From Burkholderia ambifaria AMMD (GTDB lineage: Bacteria; Pseudomonadota; Gammaproteobacteria; Burkholderiales; Burkholderiaceae), in assembly GCF_000203915.1 (NCBI RefSeq), contig NC_008390.1, positions 2,356,001-2,420,000 of the forward strand: DNA of 64,000 nt, in the 5' to 3' direction. The notes under the pieces were generated by a model. That model was not told the origin of the DNA and made no database searches. It saw nothing but the letters and a program-made list of their open reading frames with translations. A program made the position numbers and the translations under genes. Shown here in pieces: positions 29,640 to 38,842 of the stretch. How positions within the stretch are numbered: the first letter of the stretch is position 1; each line of letters opens with the position of its first letter.

Positions 29640-31295
29640 TCAAAGAATGATGCGACGGAAATCCCCGAGCAACGCTCCGAGATACGCATTGAACCGCGCG
29701 GCTTCCGCGCCATCGATCACGCGATGGTCATACGACAGCGACAGCGGCAGCGTCAGACGCGGCACGAACTGCTTGCCGTCCCACACCGGCTTCATCTGCC
29801 CGCGCGACAAGCCGAGGATCGCGACTTCCGGCGCGTTGATGATCGGCGTGAAGTTGGTGCCGCCGATCCCGCCGAGCGACGAGATCGAGAAGCAGCCGCC
29901 TTGCATCTGGTCCGGCTTCAGCTTGCCGTCGCGCGCGGCCTTCGACAGCTCGGCCATTTCCTTCGCGATGTCGACGAGGCCCTTCTTGTCCGCATCGCGG
30001 ATCACCGGCACGACGAGGCCGTTCGGCGTATCGGCAGCGAAACCGACGTGGTAGTACTGCTTGAACACCAGGTTGTCGCCGTCGAGGCTCGCGTTGAAGG
30101 TCGGGAACTTCTTCAGCGCGGCGACGACCGCCTTGATCACGAACGCGAGCATCGTGAACTTCACGCCCGCCTTCTCGTGCTCCTTGTTCAGCTGGACGCG
30201 CAGCGCTTCGAGCTCGGTGATGTCCGCTTCGTCGTTGTTCGTGACGTGCGGGATCATCACCCAGTTGCGATGCAGGTTCGCGCCGGAGATCTTCTTGATG
30301 CGCGACAGCGGCTTCGCTTCGAACGGGCCGAACTTCGAGAAGTCGACCTTCGGCCACGGCAGCAGGTTCAGCTCGCCGCCGCCTGCCGGCGCGGCTGCAG
30401 CAGCCGGTGCCGCGCGCTGGCCCGTCATCACGCCCTTCACGAAGCCCGTGATGTCTTCCTTGGTGATGCGGCCCTTCGGACCGCTACCCTGCACGCGTGC
30501 GACTTCGACGCCGAGTTCGCGCGCGAACTTGCGCACCGACGGCGACGCGTGGCTTGCACGATACTCGCCCGACGGTGCGGCGGCCGGTGCAGCTGCGGCC
30601 GGTGCCGGCGCGGCCTTCGCGGGTGCCGGTGCTGCGGCAGGTGCCGGCGCGGCCGGAGCCGGAGCCGGTGCGCTCGCCTGCGGCGCGGCGGCAGCCGGTG
30701 CGCCGGCGGCGTCGAGCAGCACGATCAGCGTGCCTTCCGACACCGAATCGCCCACCTTGACCTTGATTTCCTTCACGACGCCGGCGGCCGGGCTCGGCAC
30801 GTCCATCGTCGCCTTGTCCGACTCGAGCGTGACGAGCGACTGCTCCTTCTCGACCGTGTCGCCGACCTTCACGCCGATCTCGATCACCGGGACATCCTTG
30901 TAGTCGCCGATGTCGGGTACCTTCACCTCGAGCGTGCCGCCCGACGCTGCCGGCGCGGCGGCCGGTGCCGCTGCGGCCGGTGCTGCCGGTGCCGGGGCTG
31001 CCGCCGGAGCCGGGGCCGCCGCCGGCGCTGCCGCGCCGTTCACCTGCGCCGCGGCGCCGCCTTCGAGCAGGATGATCAGCGAGCCTTCCGACACGGAATC
31101 GCCCACCTTGACCTTCACTTCCTTGACCGTGCCGCCAGCCGGGCTCGGCACGTCCATCGTCGCCTTGTCCGACTCGAGCGTGACGAGCGACTGCTCGGGC
31201 TCGACCGTGTCACCCGCCTTCACCAGCACCTCGATGACGGGCACGTCCTTGTAATCGCCGATATCCGGCACCTTCACTTCGATCGCTTGACTCAT
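29640..31295 (-). CDS. aceF: Pyruvate dehydrogenase E2, dihydrolipoyl acetyltransferase
   Basis: Core of the pyruvate dehydrogenase complex; passes acetyl groups from lipoyl-lysine to CoA. The 551 residues comprise two lipoyl domains (K44 and K161, both in ESDKATMDVPSPA), Ala/Pro-rich swinging linkers, a peripheral-subunit-binding domain (ASPSVRKFARELGVEVARV, about 260-295) and the catalytic domain with DHRVIDGAEAARF near the C-terminus. It starts 70 bases after aceE. Confidence 0.97.
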   Translation of the reverse strand: MSQAIEVKVPDIGDYKDVPVIEVLVKAGDTVEPEQSLVTLESDKATMDVPSPAGGTVKEVKVKVGDSVSEGSLIILLEGGAAAQVNGAAAPAAAPAPAAAPAPAAPAAAAPAAAPAASGGTLEVKVPDIGDYKDVPVIEIGVKVGDTVEKEQSLVTLESDKATMDVPSPAAGVVKEIKVKVGDSVSEGTLIVLLDAAGAPAAAAPQASAPAPAPAAPAPAAAPAPAKAAPAPAAAAPAAAPSGEYRASHASPSVRKFARELGVEVARVQGSGPKGRITKEDITGFVKGVMTGQRAAPAAAAAPAGGGELNLLPWPKVDFSKFGPFEAKPLSRIKKISGANLHRNWVMIPHVTNNDEADITELEALRVQLNKEHEKAGVKFTMLAFVIKAVVAALKKFPTFNASLDGDNLVFKQYYHVGFAADTPNGLVVPVIRDADKKGLVDIAKEMAELSKAARDGKLKPDQMQGGCFSISSLGGIGGTNFTPIINAPEVAILGLSRGQMKPVWDGKQFVPRLTLPLSLSYDHRVIDGAEAARFNAYLGALLGDFRRIIL

Positions 31296-31365
31296 CTTTT
31301 TGTGTCTCCATGGCCGCGCCCGCCCCTCCCGGAAGCGGCGCGCGGCATCACACGGCGCGTGTGCG

Positions 31366-34062
31366 TTAAACGGTCATCGGGTTGGGCTTGGACGGATCGA
31401 GGTTGTACTTGGCGATCGCGTCCGCGACCACCTTGCGCTCGATCGTGCCTTCGTCGGCCAGCGCGTTGAGCGCGGCGACGGTGACCCAGTGACGGTCGAC
31501 TTCGAAGAAGTGACGCAGCTTTTCGCGGGTGTCCGAACGACCGAAGCCGTCCGTGCCCAGCACGACGAAGCGGCGATCGATCTGACCACGGATCTGGTCG
31601 ACCAGCGCGCGCACGTAGTCGGTCGATGCGATGACCGGACCCTGCGTGTCCTTCAGGCACTTCTGCACGTGCGACAGGCGACGCTCCTCGGTCGGATGGA
31701 GCAGGTTCCAGCGCTCGACATCGTGGCCTTCACGCGCGAGTTCGGTGAAGCTCGGCACGCTCCACAGATCGGCCGCGACGCCCCAGTCGTTCTTCAGCAG
31801 GTCGGCGGCGGCGATCACTTCGTTGAAGATCGTGCCCGCGCCGAGCAGCTGCACGCGCGGCGCCTTCTGGTCGGCGTCGGCCTTCTTGAACGCGTACATG
31901 CCCTTGATGATGTCGGCCGCCACGTGCTCGCCCTGCGGAATCGCCGGGTGCTCGTAGTTCTCGTTCATCACCGTGACGTAGTAGTACACGTCTTCCTGCT
32001 CCTGCACCATGCGGCGCAGACCGTCCTGGATGATCACCGCAAGTTCGTAGCCGAACGTCGGGTCGTAGCTCACGCAGTTCGGCACCGATGCCGCCCACAG
32101 GAGCGAGTGACCGTCTTCGTGCTGCAGGCCTTCGCCGTTCAGCGTCGTGCGGCCCGCGGTGCCGCCGAGCAGGAAGCCGCGCGAGCGCATGTCGCCCGCC
32201 GCCCATGCGAGGTCGCCGATCCGCTGGAAGCCGAACATCGAATAGAAGATGTAGAACGGCACCATGATCTCGCCGTGCGTCGAATACGACGTCGCCGCCG
32301 CGATCCAGTCGCACATGCCGCCCGCTTCGTTGATGCCTTCCTGCAGGATCTGGCCGGTTTCCGATTCCTTGTAGAACATCAGCTGGTCGGAATCTTCCGG
32401 CACGTACTTCTGGCCTTCCTGGTTCCAGATACCGATCTGGCGGAACAGGCCTTCCATGCCGAACGTACGCGATTCGTCCGGGACGATCGGCACGACGCGC
32501 TTGCCGAGCGCCTTGTCCTTCAACAGGATGTTCAGGACCCGCACGAACGCCATCGTCGTCGAGATCTCGCGGCCTTCGCCCGTGCCCTTCAGCAGCGGCT
32601 CGAATGCGTCGAGCGCCGGCACCGGCAGCGAGGTCGCCTTTTCGCGGCGATGCGGCAGGTAGCCGCCGAGGTCCATGCGCTTCTGGCGCATGTATTCGAG
32701 TTCCTTCGAGCCTTCCTCGAACTTCAGGTACGGCACGTCGGCGATCTGCTCGTCGGCGATCGGCAGGCGGAACTGGTCACGGAACTTCTTCAGTTGCTCG
32801 ACCGGCAGCTTCTTCTGCTGGTGCGTGATGTTCATCGCCTGGCCCGACTCGCCCATCCCGTAGCCCTTGATGGTCTTCGCGAGGATGACGGTCGGCGCGC
32901 CCTTCGTGTTGGTCGCTTCGTGGAATGCCGCGTAGATCTTGTGCGGATCGTGGCCGCCACGGTTCAGCGCCCAGATGTCGTCGTCCGACCAGTCGGCGAC
33001 GAGCGCCTTCAGTTCAGGCGTGTTGAAGAAGTGTTCGCGAACGAACGCGCCCGACTCCGACTTGTACGTCTGGTATTCGCCGTCGACGGCTTCCATCATG
33101 CGGCGCATCAGCGCGCCCGTCTGGTCGCGTGCGAACAGCGCATCCCAGCGGCTGCCCCAGATGACCTTGATCACGTTCCAGCCGGCACCGCGGAATTCCG
33201 ATTCCAGTTCCTGGATGATCTTGCCGTTGCCGCGCACCGGACCGTCGAGACGCTGCAGGTTGCAGTTGATCACGAACACCAGGTTGTCGAGCTTCTCGCG
33301 GCTCGCCATGCCGATCGCGCCGAGCGATTCCGGCTCGTCGGTCTCGCCGTCGCCGAGGAACGCCCAGACCTTGCGGCCGGCCGTCTTCGCGATGCCGCGC
33401 GATTCCAGGTACTTCATGAAGCGGGCCTGGTAGATCGCCATGATCGGGCCGAGACCCATCGACACCGTCGGGAACTGCCAGAAGTCCGGCATCAGCCACG
33501 GGTGCGGGTACGACGAGATGCCCTTGCCGTCGACTTCCTGGCGGAAGTTGTCGAGCTGCTCTTCCGACAGGCGGCCGAGCAGGAACGCGCGCGAGTACAC
33601 GCCCGGCGACGAGTGACCCTGCACGAACACGAGATCGCCGCCGTGCTGGTCGGACGCCGCGTGCCAGAAGTGGTTGTAGCCGACGTCATAGAGCGTCGCG
33701 GCCGACGCGAACGATGCGATGTGGCCGCCGACGTTCGTGTCCTTGCCTGCGCGCAGCACCATCGCCAGCGCGTTCCAGCGCGTGTACGAACGAATGCGGT
33801 GCTCGATGTCCTGGTCGCCCGGGATCTTCGCCTGCGCGGCGACGGGAATCGTGTTGATGTACGGGGTGTTGGCGGAGAACGGCAGGTGTTCGCCGTGCAT
33901 GCGGGCGAACTCGATCTGCTTTTCGATCAGGTAGTGCGCGCGGCCGGTGCCCACGGAGGAGATCACGCCATCGAGCGACTCGAGCCACTCGACGGTTTCT
34001 TGCGGGTCGTCGTCACGTTCGGCGGCGACATACTTCATCACTTCGTTCGGTACAGCGGACAT
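31366..34062 (-). CDS. aceE: Pyruvate dehydrogenase E1 component (homodimeric)
   Basis: Thiamine diphosphate-dependent subunit that decarboxylates pyruvate and acetylates the E2 lipoyl groups, feeding the TCA cycle. Length 898 residues. The TPP/Mg motif GDGETDEPES...NCNLQRLDGPV is present around residues 230-270. It is the first gene of aceE-aceF-lpdA and is divergent from the fixL-like gene, sharing a 273-base control region. Confidence 0.98.
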   Translation of the reverse strand: MSAVPNEVMKYVAAERDDDPQETVEWLESLDGVISSVGTGRAHYLIEKQIEFARMHGEHLPFSANTPYINTIPVAAQAKIPGDQDIEHRIRSYTRWNALAMVLRAGKDTNVGGHIASFASAATLYDVGYNHFWHAASDQHGGDLVFVQGHSSPGVYSRAFLLGRLSEEQLDNFRQEVDGKGISSYPHPWLMPDFWQFPTVSMGLGPIMAIYQARFMKYLESRGIAKTAGRKVWAFLGDGETDEPESLGAIGMASREKLDNLVFVINCNLQRLDGPVRGNGKIIQELESEFRGAGWNVIKVIWGSRWDALFARDQTGALMRRMMEAVDGEYQTYKSESGAFVREHFFNTPELKALVADWSDDDIWALNRGGHDPHKIYAAFHEATNTKGAPTVILAKTIKGYGMGESGQAMNITHQQKKLPVEQLKKFRDQFRLPIADEQIADVPYLKFEEGSKELEYMRQKRMDLGGYLPHRREKATSLPVPALDAFEPLLKGTGEGREISTTMAFVRVLNILLKDKALGKRVVPIVPDESRTFGMEGLFRQIGIWNQEGQKYVPEDSDQLMFYKESETGQILQEGINEAGGMCDWIAAATSYSTHGEIMVPFYIFYSMFGFQRIGDLAWAAGDMRSRGFLLGGTAGRTTLNGEGLQHEDGHSLLWAASVPNCVSYDPTFGYELAVIIQDGLRRMVQEQEDVYYYVTVMNENYEHPAIPQGEHVAADIIKGMYAFKKADADQKAPRVQLLGAGTIFNEVIAAADLLKNDWGVAADLWSVPSFTELAREGHDVERWNLLHPTEERRLSHVQKCLKDTQGPVIASTDYVRALVDQIRGQIDRRFVVLGTDGFGRSDTREKLRHFFEVDRHWVTVAALNALADEGTIERKVVADAIAKYNLDPSKPNPMTV

Positions 34063-34144
34063 TCTCGTCTCCTGGGTCCTGGAATGTGAGGATCGCTCTC
34101 ATGCAGACGACGCGACGCGACCGGCTGCGGGCAAGCTCCGACGG

Positions 34145-34150
34145 ATTGTA
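34145..34150 (-). promoter_or_regulatory. Candidate -10 of aceE
   Basis: Minus-strand TACAAT with TTGCGC 18 bases upstream (34169-34174). It lies downstream of the large palindrome and 83 bases before the aceE ATG. The -35 is weak, which fits an activated or repressed promoter. Confidence 0.45.
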
Positions 34151-34180
34151 ATGAGCGTGGACGGGCCCGCGCAACTGAAT

Positions 34181-34215
34181 TTTCGAATTATGAGATCTTT
34201 TCTCGTAATGCGAAA
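34181..34215. promoter_or_regulatory. Large imperfect palindrome between aceE and fixL
   Basis: Fifteen-base arms (34181-34195 and 34201-34215) match at 13 of 15 positions around the spacer TCTTT, with core half-sites ATTATGAGA and TCTCGTAAT. Its centre (34198) is within a base or so of the midpoint between the two divergent start codons. It is a likely binding site for a dimeric regulator that could act on both transcription units. Confidence 0.65.
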
Positions 34216-34323
34216 TATTGCTGCGCTGCACCCATCGGCTGGGGCTCCGCGGCGCGCGCCGCGGGCACAAATCCGTTTCCGTTCAACATATCCGGTATCG
34301 GTTTTCCATGTATTGCGCTGCGC

Positions 34324-34329
34324 TACAAT
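34324..34329 (+). promoter_or_regulatory. Candidate -10 of the fixL-like gene
   Basis: TACAAT ends six bases before the ATG at 34336, so the predicted transcription start falls on the start codon itself (leaderless). No clear -35 is seen at 16-18 bases. Confidence 0.5.
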
Positions 34330-34335
34330 CCTGCC

Positions 34336-36852
34336 ATGTTGACCGATCGGCTTTTCGCACGCTCGGCGCGACCGTCGGGCCCGCCGGCGGAGTCGCAGCC
34401 GTCCCGTTGGCACCACGGACCGTGGTGGTCCAATTCCTATTTGCTGACGCCGCTGCTGTCGATCCTCGTGTTCCTCGTGGTGATGAGCCTGATTCTATGG
34501 AGCCTCAATCGCCGCGAACAGCAGCAGCAGGAAGACACGCTGTTCCGTAACGTCGCGTGGGCGCAGCAGCAGATCCGCCTGTCGATGACGGGTGCGCAGG
34601 AACAGCTGCAGGCGCTGTCGCGCGATCTCGCGTCGGGCCGCCTCGACCAGAACGCGTTCCAGATGGCCGTGGCGGACGTGATGCAGACGCATCCGGAAAT
34701 CCTCTATCTGAACTGGTACACCGCGCCCGGCGTGCAGCGCTGGCCGGCCGTGCACCCGCCGCTGCTCGGCCAGCGGCTCGCGAAGCCCGGCGACGCCCAG
34801 ATGCAGGACGCCGTGCGCGGCGCGTACGACGAAGCGCGCAGCACGCGCCGCCAGGCCTATTCGCCGCTGATCTACGACGACTTCGGCAACGGCTTCATCA
34901 CGCTGCAGACGCCCGTGATGCGCGGCGACCGCGAATATCTCGGCTCGATCGCCGCGGTGTTCTCGGTCGAAGGGATCCTGAAGCACGACATCCCGCAGGA
35001 GTTGTCGTCGAAGTACAAGATCTCGATCACCGACTCGAACAACCGCGAGCTGTCGTCCACGTCGACGCGCCCGCGCCTGCCGCGCGACTCCCATTACGAC
35101 CTGCCGCTCGATCCGCCCGGCCAGGGGCTGACCGTGCGCGTGTACGCGTTCCCGCAGCTCACGAACCTGACCAACAACACGCTCGTGTGGCTCGTCGCCG
35201 GGCTGTCGTGCTTCGTGCTGTGGAGCCTCTGGAGCCTGTGGAAGCACACGCGCCAGCGCTTCGAGGCGCAGCAGGCGCTGTACGCGGAGGCATTCTTCCG
35301 CCGCGCGATGGAAAATTCGGTGCTGATCGGCATGCGCGTGCTCGACATGCACGGCCGCATCACACACGTGAACCCCGCGTTCTGCCGGATGACGGGCTGG
35401 GATGAAACCGACCTGGTCGGCAAGGTCGCGCCGTTCCCGTACTGGCCGCGCGACGCGTATCCGGAAATGCAGCGCCAGCTCGACATGACGCTGCGCGGCA
35501 AGGCGCCGAGCTCGGGCTTCGAGCTGCGCGTGCGGCGCAAGAACGGCACGCTGTTCCATGCGCGCCTCTACGTGTCGCCGCTGATCGACAGCTCGGGCCG
35601 CCAGACCGGCTGGATGTCGTCGATGACCGACATCACCGAGCCAAAGCGCGCCCGCGAGGAACTCGCGGCCGCGCACGAGCGCTTCACGACGGTGCTCGAA
35701 AGCCTCGACGCCGCGGTGTCGGTGCTCGCCGCCGACGAAGCCGAGCTGCTGTTCGCGAACCGCTACTACCGCCACCTGTTCGGGATTCGCCCCGACGGCC
35801 ATCTCGAGCTGTCGGGCGGCGGCTTCGACCGCGCGCAGGCGTCGTCCGACTCGATCGACATGGTCGACACGTTCGCGGGCCTGCCGGCCGCCGCGCTGAC
35901 GAGCAGCACGGCCGACGCGCAGGAGGTATACGTCGAGAGCATCCAGAAATGGTTCGAGGTGCGCCGCCAGTACATCCAGTGGGTGGACGGCCACCTCGCG
36001 CAGATGCAGATCGCGACCGACATCACGACCCGCAAGAAGGCGCAGGAACTCGCGCACCAGCAGGAAGAGAAGCTGCAGTTCACGAGCCGATTGATGACGA
36101 TGGGTGAAATGGCGTCGTCGATTGCTCACGAATTGAATCAGCCGCTCGCCGCGATCAACAACTACTGCTCGGGCACGCTCGCGCTCGTGAAGAGCGGCCG
36201 CGGCACGCCCGAGACGCTGCAGCCCGCGCTGGAAAAGACCGCGCAGCAGGCGCTGCGCGCCGGGATGATCGTCAAGCGGATCCGCGAATTCGTGAAGCGC
36301 AGCGAGCCGAAGCGCCAGCCGGCGCGGGTCGCGGACATCGTCGCCGACGCGGTCGGGCTCGCCGAAATCGAGGCCAGGAAGCGCAGGATCCGGATCGTCA
36401 CGGAAATCCTCGCAAGAATGCCTATTATTTATGTCGACCCCGTGTTGATCGAGCAGGTACTGATGAACCTGATGAAGAACGCGGCCGAGGCGATGGCCGA
36501 CGTGAAGCCGGCGACGGTGGACGGCGTGATCCGCGTCGTCGCCGACATCGACGCCGGTTTCGTCGACATCCGCGTGATCGACCAGGGTCCGGGCGTCGAC
36601 GAGGCAACCGCCGAACGCCTGTTCGAACCGTTTTACAGCACCAAGTCCGACGGCATGGGCATGGGGCTGAACATCTGCCGTTCGATCATCGAATCGCATC
36701 GGGGGCGTCTGTGGGTGGTCAACAATGTCGAACCGGATGGCCGCATTTCCGGCGCGACATTCCACTGCAGCCTGCCCATTGGGGAACCCGCTGATCTCGG
36801 CCAAGGGGGGCGCGAGGCATCGGCATCACATACCGTTACGGGAGAACTATGA
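34336..36852 (+). CDS. fixL: FixL-like membrane sensor histidine kinase with two PAS domains
   Basis: Sensor kinase of 838 residues. Domains in order: transmembrane helix (about 36-56), a periplasmic sensor region (about 60-280), a second helix (about 281-300), a PAS domain (about 318-435), a second PAS-like region (about 445-565), HisKA with phospho-acceptor H598 in SSIAHELNQPLAA, and HATPase_c with N box (LMNLMKNAAEAM), DQGPGVD and GMGMGLNICRS. The FixL-type H box and FixJ-like partner justify the name. A similar fixLJ locus in B. dolosa and other Burkholderia is known to be mutated during chronic infection; equating this gene with it is inference. Haem binding by the PAS domain cannot be judged here. 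Its stop overlaps the start of fixJ. Confidence 0.88.
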   Translation: MLTDRLFARSARPSGPPAESQPSRWHHGPWWSNSYLLTPLLSILVFLVVMSLILWSLNRREQQQQEDTLFRNVAWAQQQIRLSMTGAQEQLQALSRDLASGRLDQNAFQMAVADVMQTHPEILYLNWYTAPGVQRWPAVHPPLLGQRLAKPGDAQMQDAVRGAYDEARSTRRQAYSPLIYDDFGNGFITLQTPVMRGDREYLGSIAAVFSVEGILKHDIPQELSSKYKISITDSNNRELSSTSTRPRLPRDSHYDLPLDPPGQGLTVRVYAFPQLTNLTNNTLVWLVAGLSCFVLWSLWSLWKHTRQRFEAQQALYAEAFFRRAMENSVLIGMRVLDMHGRITHVNPAFCRMTGWDETDLVGKVAPFPYWPRDAYPEMQRQLDMTLRGKAPSSGFELRVRRKNGTLFHARLYVSPLIDSSGRQTGWMSSMTDITEPKRAREELAAAHERFTTVLESLDAAVSVLAADEAELLFANRYYRHLFGIRPDGHLELSGGGFDRAQASSDSIDMVDTFAGLPAAALTSSTADAQEVYVESIQKWFEVRRQYIQWVDGHLAQMQIATDITTRKKAQELAHQQEEKLQFTSRLMTMGEMASSIAHELNQPLAAINNYCSGTLALVKSGRGTPETLQPALEKTAQQALRAGMIVKRIREFVKRSEPKRQPARVADIVADAVGLAEIEARKRRIRIVTEILARMPIIYVDPVLIEQVLMNLMKNAAEAMADVKPATVDGVIRVVADIDAGFVDIRVIDQGPGVDEATAERLFEPFYSTKSDGMGMGLNICRSIIESHRGRLWVVNNVEPDGRISGATFHCSLPIGEPADLGQGGREASASHTVTGEL

Positions 36853-37487
36853 ATAGCCCTGTCACCACCACTCAGGAAACCGTCTTCGTCGTCGACGACG
36901 ACGAGGCCGTACGGGACTCGCTGCGCTGGCTGCTGGAGGCGAACGGCTATCGCGTGCAATGCTTCTCGAGCGCGGAGCAGTTCCTCGATGCGTACCAGCC
37001 GGCGCAGCAGGCCGGCCAGATCGCCTGCCTGATCCTCGACGTCCGGATGTCGGGCATGAGCGGCCTCGAGCTGCAGGAGCGCCTGATCGCCGACAACGCC
37101 GCGCTGCCGATCATCTTCGTCACGGGCCACGGCGACGTGCCGATGGCGGTGTCGACGATGAAAAAGGGTGCGATGGACTTTATCGAGAAACCGTTCGACG
37201 AGGCCGAGCTGCGCAAGCTCGTCGAGCGGATGCTCGACAAGGCCCGAAGCGAAAGCAAGAGCGTCCAGGAGCAGCGCGCCGCGAGCGAGCGTCTGTCGAA
37301 GCTGACCGCGCGCGAGCAGCAGGTGCTCGAGCGGATCATTGCCGGCCGCCTGAACAAGCAAATCGCCGACGATCTCGGGATCAGCATCAAGACGGTCGAG
37401 GCGCACCGCGCGAACATCATGGAAAAGCTCAACGTCAACACGGTGGCCGATCTGCTGCGCCTCGCGCTGTCGAAGAAGCAGGCCTGA
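36849..37487 (+). CDS. fixJ: FixJ-like LuxR-type response regulator
   Basis: Response regulator of 212 residues with an N-terminal receiver (VFVVDDDEAVRDSLRWLL, phospho-acceptor D64 in LILDVRM, signature K in IEKPFDE) and a C-terminal LuxR/GerE helix-turn-helix (LTAREQQVLERIIAGRLNKQIADDLGISIKTVEAHRANIMEKL). It overlaps the kinase gene by four bases (ATGA), implying coupled translation. Targets are not visible; the adjacent aceE/fixL palindrome is one candidate. Confidence 0.93.
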   Translation: MNSPVTTTQETVFVVDDDEAVRDSLRWLLEANGYRVQCFSSAEQFLDAYQPAQQAGQIACLILDVRMSGMSGLELQERLIADNAALPIIFVTGHGDVPMAVSTMKKGAMDFIEKPFDEAELRKLVERMLDKARSESKSVQEQRAASERLSKLTAREQQVLERIIAGRLNKQIADDLGISIKTVEAHRANIMEKLNVNTVADLLRLALSKKQA

Positions 37488-37654
37488 ACGTCGCGTGCGG
37501 CCGCGGGCCCCGCCCGGCCGGCCGCACCCACGCACCCGCGGGCCGCGCAATGCGGCCCACTCGCGCGGCGCGGCCCGGCGCTTGCTCCCGGGCGCCGGCA
37601 TCGCCGCCATGACGCTTTCCTTGCATTCGCTGTCGGACGACAGCAGGCGACCGG

Positions 37655-37660
37655 TATAAT
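37655..37660 (+). promoter_or_regulatory. Candidate -10 of folD
   Basis: A perfect TATAAT lies 68 bases upstream of the folD ATG. The -35 region is weak. It suggests folD has its own promoter after fixLJ. Confidence 0.5.
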
Positions 37661-37728
37661 TGCGTGCTTTGCTGCGGCGTTTCGTGCGCCGCACACCCGC
37701 ATTCCAACTTCCCGGCAGGACCACCACC

Positions 37729-38586
37729 ATGACAGCCCTCCTCATCGACGGCAACGCCCTCTCGAAGACCTTGCGCACGCAGGCCGCCCAACGCGCCGCC
37801 GCCCTCACCGCCCGCGGCCACCAGCCTGGTCTCGCGGTGGTCCTCGTCGGCGCCAACCCGGCGAGCGAAGTCTATGTGCGCAACAAGATCAAGGCGTGCG
37901 AGGACAACGGCTTCTTCTCGCACAAGGATGCGTACCCGGACACGCTGTCGGAAGCCGACCTGCTCGCGCGCATCGACGAACTGAACCGCGATCCGAAGAT
38001 CCACGGCATCCTGGTCCAGCTGCCGCTGCCCGCGCACATCGACAGCCACAAGGTGCTCGAGGCAATCGCTCCGGAGAAGGACGTCGACGGCTTCCACGTC
38101 GCGAACGCCGGCGCGCTGATGACGGGCAAGCCGCTGTTCCGCCCGTGCACGCCGTACGGCGTGATGAAGATGTTCGAAGCGCATGACATCCCGCTGCAAG
38201 GCGCGAACGCGGTCGTGATCGGCCGCTCGAACATCGTCGGCAAGCCGATGGCGATGATGCTGCTCGAAGCCGGCGCGACCGTGACGATCTGCCACAGCAA
38301 GACGCGCGACCTCGCCGCGCACACGCGCCAGGCCGACATCGTGGTCGCCGCGGTCGGCAAGCGCAACATCCTGACGGCCGACATGGTCAAGCCCGGCGCG
38401 ACGGTGATCGACGTCGGCATGAACCGCGACGACGCGGGCAAGCTGTGCGGCGATGTCGACTTCGCCGGCGTGAAGGAAGTCGCCGGCCACATCACGCCGG
38501 TGCCCGGCGGCGTCGGCCCGATGACGATCACGATGCTGCTGATCAACACGATCGAAGCCGCCGAGCGCGCCGCCGCGGCCGCCTGA
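37729..38586 (+). CDS. folD: Methylenetetrahydrofolate dehydrogenase/cyclohydrolase FolD
   Basis: Bifunctional enzyme converting 5,10-methylene- to 10-formyl-tetrahydrofolate with NADP+. The 285-residue protein has the catalytic lysine segment [14 protein letters not shown], the [13 protein letters not shown] motif, KDVDGFH, and the nucleotide-binding [14 protein letters not shown] with PGGVGPMTI near the end. The start at 37729 ([11 protein letters not shown]) has AGGA upstream; an earlier ATG at 37660 falls on the -10 box and is unlikely. Confidence 0.97.
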   Translation: MTALLIDGNALSKTLRTQAAQRAAALTARGHQPGLAVVLVGANPASEVYVRNKIKACEDNGFFSHKDAYPDTLSEADLLARIDELNRDPKIHGILVQLPLPAHIDSHKVLEAIAPEKDVDGFHVANAGALMTGKPLFRPCTPYGVMKMFEAHDIPLQGANAVVIGRSNIVGKPMAMMLLEAGATVTICHSKTRDLAAHTRQADIVVAAVGKRNILTADMVKPGATVIDVGMNRDDAGKLCGDVDFAGVKEVAGHITPVPGGVGPMTITMLLINTIEAAERAAAAA

Positions 38587-38842
38587 TCGCCCTTGCCTGC
38601 ACAGCCGGCGCGCATTCGCGCGCCGGCATCTCGCCGGTCGCCATTGCGGCCGCGCGTCACACTGTCACATCCCGCCGCGTTTCGCCCGAATCCGACCCCG
38701 CGTCGCGCGTATCCAATCGCGTCGTTAGAAACTAACGATTGGAAAGCGCGCGATGCGCCCCAATAATGTCGGTATCGGGCGCCGCTGCTTCGCGCCTCAC
38801 CCTTTTCACCCCGGTTCATCCGGCAACAGACAGGGAGTCTTA

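Noticed and set aside
31300..34089. 929-codon plus-strand frame opposite aceE
   Set aside because: Antisense shadow of a fully conserved aceE.
34336..36852. Calling the kinase a haem-based oxygen sensor
   Set aside because: The FixL name rests on kinase-domain similarity and gene pairing; a haem-ligating His in the PAS domain could not be confirmed by reading alone.
37660..37728. Upstream ATG for folD at 37660
   Set aside because: It falls on the last base of the TATAAT box, so it would not be in the mRNA; ATG 37729 matches the family.
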